Shown here: in pieces, positions 59,617 to 64,000 of the stretch | How positions within the stretch are numbered: position 1 is the stretch's first letter | Layout: each line of letters starts with the position of its first letter | From: Rathayibacter sp. VKM Ac-2804 | GTDB taxonomy: Bacteria > Actinomycetota > Actinomycetes > Actinomycetales > Microbacteriaceae | Length of the DNA stretch: 64,000 nucleotides | Assembly: GCF_009866655.1 (NCBI RefSeq) | Contig: NZ_CP047420.1 | Span: 496,001-560,000, forward strand | Direction: 5' to 3' | Made by a program: the position numbers and the translations under genes | The notes under the pieces: model-generated | What the model was told of the DNA's origin: nothing | The model's database searches: none | Seen by the model: only the letters and a program-made list of their open reading frames with translations

Positions 59617-60800
59617 GCCGCCCGCTCCACCCGGAGGCGCTCGACCAGGTCCAGGTAGCGGCTGGCCGCGGCGGGCCAGGACAGGGTGCTGCCGGACAGC
59701 ACGTCGAGATCGGGCGCGGCGACCGTGGTGCCGGCGAGCACTTCGCGCAGGGCGTCGGCCATCGCAGCGGGGTCCTCGTGCGCGACGGTGCGGCCGCGGT
59801 TCCCGGTCAGCAGCTCGAGCGCGTGCGGGAACGCGGTCGCGACGACGGGGCGGCCGGCGGCGAGCGCCTCCACCAGCACGCCGGAGGTGACCTGGTTGCG
59901 GGAGTCGTAGGGGAGCAGCACCGCGTCGGCCTGCGCGACCGCGGCGGCGAGCTGGGCCGGGTCGAGGTAGCGGCCGTCGAGGACGACCTGCTTCTCCAGC
60001 CCGAGCTCGGCGACGAGCGCGGCGAGCGACTCGCGGTACGCCTCCCCGTGCGAGGCGACGACCTTGGGGTGGGTCTGCCCGAACACCGTGTAGCGGGCGT
60101 CGACCCCCGCGTCGCGCAGGAGCGCCGTGGCGCGGATCCCCCACTCGATGCCCTTGCCGGGGCCGATCAGGCCCCAGGTGATGATCTGCGGGGTCGCGCT
60201 CGAGTCGGCGGCAGCGGCGGTGCGCTCGGCGCCGCCCGTCCAGACCGGCACGCCGTGGGCGATGACGCCGACCTTGCGGGTGTCGACGGAGTAGCGGCGC
60301 TCGAGGATCTCGGCGGCGACGGCGGTCATCACCACGACCGCGTCGGCGAGGGCGGCGACGCGCTCCAGCACCGAGCGCTGCGTGTCGCTGGGCGTCTCGA
60401 GGACGGTGTGCAGCACGACGATCGCCGGGACCGTGAGCTGCTCCATCAGCGCGAGGACCTCGTCGCCGTCGGGGCCGCCGAAGATGCCGTACTCGTGCTG
60501 GATCACGGCGACGTCGGTGCGGCTGAGCTCGGCCGCGGCGTCCGCGATGCTCGCCGCATCGCCCGCGACCAGCTCGGCGACGACACTCCGGCCGACGGCC
60601 GAGCCGGGGACGGCGAGCTCGTCCATCACCCGGACGGTGCGGATCGTCGCGCCGTGCTCCGCCGTCAGGGCGTCGCCGAGCGACTGGGCGAAGGTGGCGA
60701 GGCCGCAGCGGGTCGGCGGGAAGGTCGAGAGCATCCCGATCGTCGTGCCGCCGCCGTGGGCGAAGGGGAGGTGCTGCGTGGGGGGAAGGGGGTGCGCCAT
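59613..60800 (-). CDS. Family 4-type glycosyltransferase
   Basis: A 395-residue GT-B enzyme from ATG 60800 behind GGAG. It reads MLSTFPPTRCGLATFAQSLGDALTAEHG at the start of the acceptor domain, ITWGLIGPGKGIEWGIRA and DAVLLPYDSRNQVTSGVLVEALAAGRPVVATAFPHALELL in the donor domain. It is first in the three-gene operon with GTGA overlaps. A promoter-like TAGGGT overlapped by GTGACGTCAC lies 130 bp upstream. Confidence 0.85.
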   Translation of the reverse strand: MAHPLPPTQHLPFAHGGGTTIGMLSTFPPTRCGLATFAQSLGDALTAEHGATIRTVRVMDELAVPGSAVGRSVVAELVAGDAASIADAAAELSRTDVAVIQHEYGIFGGPDGDEVLALMEQLTVPAIVVLHTVLETPSDTQRSVLERVAALADAVVVMTAVAAEILERRYSVDTRKVGVIAHGVPVWTGGAERTAAAADSSATPQIITWGLIGPGKGIEWGIRATALLRDAGVDARYTVFGQTHPKVVASHGEAYRESLAALVAELGLEKQVVLDGRYLDPAQLAAAVAQADAVLLPYDSRNQVTSGVLVEALAAGRPVVATAFPHALELLTGNRGRTVAHEDPAAMADALREVLAGTTVAAPDLDVLSGSTLSWPAAASRYLDLVERLRVERAA

Positions 60801-60930
60801 GCTGACTCCAGCCGCGGTCGTGCGGCGCCGGGGGAGCGACCGCGAACGGGCGAGGCGACTGCCGGCCGGCACCCCTCGCGGGATCATCGCAGCCTGCGGA
60901 TCCGGTCCATCGCCGGCGGACCGGTTCTGA

Positions 60931-60944
60931 GTGACGTCACCCTA
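60931..60944 (-). promoter_or_regulatory. Operator/promoter candidate for the glycosyltransferase operon
   Basis: GTGACGTCAC (60931-60940) is a perfect palindrome. On the minus strand it overlaps TAGGGT (60939-60944), a TANNNT -10 candidate, at the expected transcription start. No clear -35 is seen. Confidence 0.4.
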
Positions 60945-60989
60945 GAGGGGGCGGATGAACATTCGGGGGCGACTTCGTTCTCCGGCCAT

Positions 60990-61047
60990 CGAGATGCCGC
61001 TTGTGCACACTTCTCACGGCGTGTCGTGCTCATAAGTGGCATCTCGC
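60990..61047. repeat. Palindromic element, family 2 (copy 2)
   Basis: CGAGATGCCGCTTGTG (60990-61005) and CATAAGTGGCATCTCG (61031-61046) are imperfect inverse arms. The loop contains CGGCGTGTCG, the exact reverse complement of the loop word of copy 1. It begins 9 bp behind the stop of the LtrA-like gene at 61056. Confidence 0.8.
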
Positions 61048-61055
61048 GGCGGGGA

Positions 61056-62216
61056 TCAGATGCGGGGGAGCGTCAGGGCGGCGGCCACCAGGGCCGCGCA
61101 GAGGAGGGCGACGGCCGCCAGGGCGGCGCCGACGCCCAGGGGTGCGGCCAGCAGAGGGGTCGCCAGGACCGCGAGGGAGGCGGGTACGACGAGGGCCGCG
61201 CGGAGCGGGCGGCGCTCGCCGAGCGGCAGGTGCACCGCCCACAGCGTCAGCAGGTACGCGGCCACCGGCACGGCGACCGCGCCGCCGACCACGGTGTCGC
61301 TCGCCTCCAGGTGCCCGGCCGTCGCCGCGACCGCCACCTCGAGCCCGGCTCCCAGCCCGCCGAGCGCCGCGAAGATCACGAAGTGCGCGTACCCCCAGGC
61401 GAAGGAGAGGCCGCGCCGCCGTTCGAGCAGCTCGCCCGAGGGATGCAGGAACGACAGCCACCAGAGCGCGAAGACGATCACCAGCGCGCAGGCCGCGACG
61501 AGCACGAGCGCGGAGCTCACGCCCGACTCCGTCACCGCCTGCTGCACTCCGGTCACGGCCGCGAGCACGCCCTCGCCGAGCAGGATGATCGTGAACAGCC
61601 CGTAGCGCTCGGCGATGTGGTGCGGATGCCAGCTCGACTCGCCCGCGCGCAGCGCCCAGAGCGGCACCGCCAGCTCGAGCGCCGCCAGCACGACGAAGCT
61701 CACCACCCCGTACTGCTCCGGCAGCAGGAGCCGCAGCAGCCAGCCGACCTGCACCATCGAGAACCCGCCGGCGCTGCGCAGCGCCGAGACCCGCTGCTCC
61801 GGCGACGACACCGCGACCCGCAGCCACTGGCTCACCAGAGCGAACCGCATGATCGCGTAGCCGACCGTGATCGCCGTGAAGTCGCCCTCCTCGAACGCCG
61901 TCGGCACGCCCGCCGCGAGCACGAGCACGCCGCCCATCTGCGCGAGCGTGAGCAGCCGGTAGGGCACGTCGTCGGTGTCGTAGCCGGAGGCGAACCAGGT
62001 GAAGTTCATCCAGGCCCACCAGATCGCGAAGAACACCATCGCGAAGGGGAGGACCGTCTCGCCGAGGTGCCCCTCCTCCGTCGCGTGCGCGAGCTGCGCG
62101 GCGATCTGCGCGATCGCGACGACGAAGGTCAGGTCCACGAGCAGCTCGAGCGGCGACGACACCCGGTGCGGCTCGTCGACGGCGCGCGGGCGCATCCGGA
62201 CGCGGAGGAGGGTCAT
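61056..62216 (-). CDS. LtrA-like (low temperature requirement A) membrane protein
   Basis: A 386-residue membrane protein with about eleven to twelve hydrophobic segments. The opening SSPLELLVDLTFVVAIAQIAAQLAH, the WWAWMNFTWFASGYDTDD loop and HHIAERYGLFTIILLGEGVLA are characteristic of the LtrA family. ATG 62216 is used; GTG 62231 is an alternative. LtrA was named from Listeria growth at low temperature, but the molecular function is unknown. It has a palindromic element directly after the stop. Confidence 0.87.
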   Translation of the reverse strand: MTLLRVRMRPRAVDEPHRVSSPLELLVDLTFVVAIAQIAAQLAHATEEGHLGETVLPFAMVFFAIWWAWMNFTWFASGYDTDDVPYRLLTLAQMGGVLVLAAGVPTAFEEGDFTAITVGYAIMRFALVSQWLRVAVSSPEQRVSALRSAGGFSMVQVGWLLRLLLPEQYGVVSFVVLAALELAVPLWALRAGESSWHPHHIAERYGLFTIILLGEGVLAAVTGVQQAVTESGVSSALVLVAACALVIVFALWWLSFLHPSGELLERRRGLSFAWGYAHFVIFAALGGLGAGLEVAVAATAGHLEASDTVVGGAVAVPVAAYLLTLWAVHLPLGERRPLRAALVVPASLAVLATPLLAAPLGVGAALAAVALLCAALVAAALTLPRI

Positions 62217-62310
62217 GCGCTCATCCTGCACCCGCGCCGCGTCGCCGCTGGAGCCGGACGGCAGACGTCCCGCGACGTGTGACCGATGCGAGGACAGCGC
62301 TCGATCCTGC

Positions 62311-62430
62311 GAGAACGTTCATTCTCCATGCTCTTGCATCAACCTCGGCGGGACCGTACGGTGATCACCAAGCAACCCGATGCTGATTGATCTGCTGCGT
62401 GCCGACAGTGCTCACCCGAGAGCAGGCACG
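62311..62430 (+). promoter_or_regulatory. Promoter, operator-like palindrome and leader hairpin for the GT2 gene
   Basis: The 318-bp gap 62217-62534 contains GAGAA-N6-TTCTC (62311-62326), TTGCAT (62334-62339) and TACGGT (62357-62362) with exactly 17 bp between, a good promoter. The 165-nt leader then forms a nested hairpin CGTGCC-N5-TGCTC-ACCCGA-GAGCA-GGCACG (62398-62430). No known riboswitch class was recognised. Confidence 0.5.
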
Positions 62431-62534
62431 TCCCCTCTTCATCACCCTCCTCCGGCGACCCGAATCGCCTGCGGAGTGGCTTCGGCGCGCCTCCCCACCC
62501 CCCCCGAAGCACCCGAAGACTGAGGATCCTGGCC

Positions 62535-63848
62535 TTGACCGCGCACTCCGCGGGCGTCCTGCCCGCTGAGCCGCCGACCCCTGCGCGGAACACCCCGCCG
62601 CGCACGGCCGACGAGCTCACCACACCCCTGCCCGCCCCCTTCACCACCCGCTCCGCCGCCTCGACCGAGGCGATGCCGATCGGCTACGCCCCGACCCGCG
62701 AGCGGTCCTGGGCGCGCACTCCGGCCCGCACCGCGCCGGCCGCCCCCGCGGCGCCGGCCGCCCCGCCGGTCCGCGAGGGACGCCACACCTCGAAGCCCGT
62801 CGGCCGCCTGGTCGCCGTCCTCCCCGCGCACGACGAGGAGGAGGGGATCGCCGCCGCGATCCTCGGCCTGCAGACCCAGACGTCGCCGCCGGACCGGATC
62901 GTCGTCGTCACCGACAACTGCACCGACCGCACCGCCGAGATCGCGCTCGCGCACGGCGCCGAGGTCTACGCCACGACCGGCAACACGGCCAAGAAGGCCG
63001 GCGCCCTGAACCAGTTCCTCGAGGTCCTGCTGCTCGAGCTCGAGGACGAGGACCTCGTCCTGGTGCAGGACGCGGACTCGGCCCTCGACCCGGACTTCCT
63101 CGCGATCGCGCGCCTGAAGATCGGCATCGCGCGGATCGGCGCCGTCGGCGGCGTCTTCCGCGGCACCCCCGGGGGCGGGCTCGTCGGCCACCTCCAGCGC
63201 AACGAGTACGCCCGCTACGCCCGCGACGTCCGCCGCCTGAACGGCAAGTGCCTCGTCGTCACCGGGACGGCCGCGGTGCTGCGCGGCGCGCTGCTGCGCG
63301 AGATCAGCCGCGCCCGGCGCGACGGGCGCATCCCCGCCGGCGACGGTCGCGGCGGCATCTACGACACGACGGTCCTGACCGAGGACAACGAGCTCACCTT
63401 CGCCATCAAGCACCTCGGCTACGAGGTGCTGAGCCCGGCGGGCTGCACGCTCGTCACCGAGATCATGCCGACCTGGCGCGAGCTCTGGAACCAGCGGCTG
63501 CGCTGGAAGCGCGGCGCCGTCGAGAACTGCGTGCAGTACGGCCTCACCCGCGTCACCTGGCCCTACTGGGGTCGCCAGCTGCTGACCATGGCCGGCTGCT
63601 TCGTGACCTACGTCTACCTCGCGACCGTCGTGTACGCGCTGGTGATGGGCGGGCTCTCGATCCAGCCGTTCTGGCTCGCCGTCACCCTGATCTTCGTCGT
63701 CGAGCGCGTCGTCACCGTCCGTGACCGGGGCTGGAAGCACATGCTGCTCGCCGGCCTGATGTACGAGCTGTTCCTCGATCTGTTCCTGCAGATCGTCCAC
63801 ACCAAGGCCTACCTGGACGCGCTGACACGACGTCAGCGCGCCTGGTGA
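62535..63848 (+). CDS. Processive family 2 glycosyltransferase (cellulose-synthase-like)
   Basis: A 437-residue membrane GT2 protein with TTG start at 62535 behind GAGGATC. A 90-residue Pro/Ala/Thr-rich N-terminal tail is followed by VAVLPAHDEEEGIAAAILGL, VTDNCTDRT, QDADSALD, TEDNELTF and the QRLRWKRG motif (QxxRW type). Three hydrophobic segments follow (about residues 350-425). Such enzymes polymerise and export polysaccharides such as hyaluronan-, cellulose- or PNAG-like chains; the product is unknown. A structured leader and the next membrane protein suggest a regulated operon. Confidence 0.88.
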   Translation: MTAHSAGVLPAEPPTPARNTPPRTADELTTPLPAPFTTRSAASTEAMPIGYAPTRERSWARTPARTAPAAPAAPAAPPVREGRHTSKPVGRLVAVLPAHDEEEGIAAAILGLQTQTSPPDRIVVVTDNCTDRTAEIALAHGAEVYATTGNTAKKAGALNQFLEVLLLELEDEDLVLVQDADSALDPDFLAIARLKIGIARIGAVGGVFRGTPGGGLVGHLQRNEYARYARDVRRLNGKCLVVTGTAAVLRGALLREISRARRDGRIPAGDGRGGIYDTTVLTEDNELTFAIKHLGYEVLSPAGCTLVTEIMPTWRELWNQRLRWKRGAVENCVQYGLTRVTWPYWGRQLLTMAGCFVTYVYLATVVYALVMGGLSIQPFWLAVTLIFVVERVVTVRDRGWKHMLLAGLMYELFLDLFLQIVHTKAYLDALTRRQRAW

Positions 63849-63863
63849 TCGAAGGAGAAACCC

Positions 63864-64000
63864 ATGTACAACAACCTCTCGTCCTCCGCCGGAGCCGGAC
63901 TGGGCGCCGGAGCGCTCGCCGCCACCGGTTTCGACTCGCTCTGGTGGGGGCTCGCGGCGTTCGCGCTCATCGCCGCCGGCACCGCGGTGATGCGCATCGT
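63864..64000 (+). CDS. Small membrane protein behind the GT2 gene (3' partial)
   Basis: At least 45 residues from ATG 63864, with a very good GAAGGAG ribosome-binding site 12 bp after the GT2 stop. It reads MYNNLSSSAGAGLGAGALAATG and then a hydrophobic segment LWWGLAAFALIAAGTAVM. The gene runs past the end of the window. It is likely a small accessory membrane protein of the glycosyltransferase, by position only. Confidence 0.65.
   Translation, partial: MYNNLSSSAGAGLGAGALAATGFDSLWWGLAAFALIAAGTAVMRI

Noticed and set aside
1..64000. tRNA, rRNA, transposase or phage integrase genes
   Set aside because: None was seen on reading both strands; no GGTTCGA-type arm with matching acceptor stem and no transposase-like protein was found. 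A tRNAscan run would settle the first point.

Overview
The window is a very GC-rich actinobacterial chromosome segment. Gene style (GTG starts, ATGA/GTGA/TGATG stop-start overlaps, few canonical -35 boxes, TANNNT -10 boxes), a DUF222/HNH gene, cell-wall-binding-repeat and DUF3349 proteins and many REP-like palindromes point to the family Microbacteriaceae, perhaps the plant-associated Rathayibacter/Curtobacterium/Clavibacter group. The genus is an inference. No rRNA, tRNA, CRISPR array, transposase or prophage was seen.

Layout. 1-8 kb: end of an intradiol-dioxygenase-like gene, ArfB rescue factor, acyl-CoA ligase plus short-chain dehydrogenase, a lipoprotein, an M23 peptidase, a MarR gene divergent from a VOC gene across a clear operator, and two further VOC genes, one fused to a pterin-dehydratase domain. 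8-10.5 kb: phosphate transporter operon (PiT, small membrane protein, double DUF3349) behind a PHO-box-like direct repeat. 10.5-14.2 kb: MBL hydrolase, reductase and glycosyltransferase divergent from a ketoacyl synthase III, a possible small biosynthetic cassette. 14.2-21.4 kb: LacI regulator divergent from an ABC importer plus a GH3 glycosidase. 21.4-30.3 kb: mostly uncharacterised genes, an AraC regulator, a spore-photoproduct-lyase-like radical SAM protein, DUF2332 and an HNH endonuclease.

30.3-45.1 kb: a second sugar system. An ABC importer with a GH35 beta-galactosidase is divergent from its own LacI regulator, and a 1229-residue secreted GH30-type enzyme lies 8 kb away. The same operator, TGTTSACGTSAACA, stands in front of both transcription units. 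With the enzyme types this suggests a regulon for beta-galactan or arabinogalactan side chains of plant origin. Between the two units sit a DUF808 membrane protein, a MarR/FAD-monooxygenase pair and a 700-bp array of REP-like palindromes. A CDF metal transporter follows.

45.1-64 kb: a retron-type reverse transcriptase with a broken-looking N-terminus and a strongly structured non-coding stretch upstream; an oxidoreductase and glycosyltransferase; small and membrane proteins; an atypical-composition gene of unknown function; a cell-wall-binding-repeat surface protein; an amidase; a three-gene glycosyltransferase operon with GTGA overlaps; an LtrA-like membrane protein; and a processive family 2 glycosyltransferase with a structured leader, followed by a gene cut by the window end.

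The most promising unusual items are the reverse transcriptase locus, the two-locus operator regulon, the composite REP modules, a second palindrome family placed just behind two stop codons, and the short leader ORFs whose stops overlap GTG starts.
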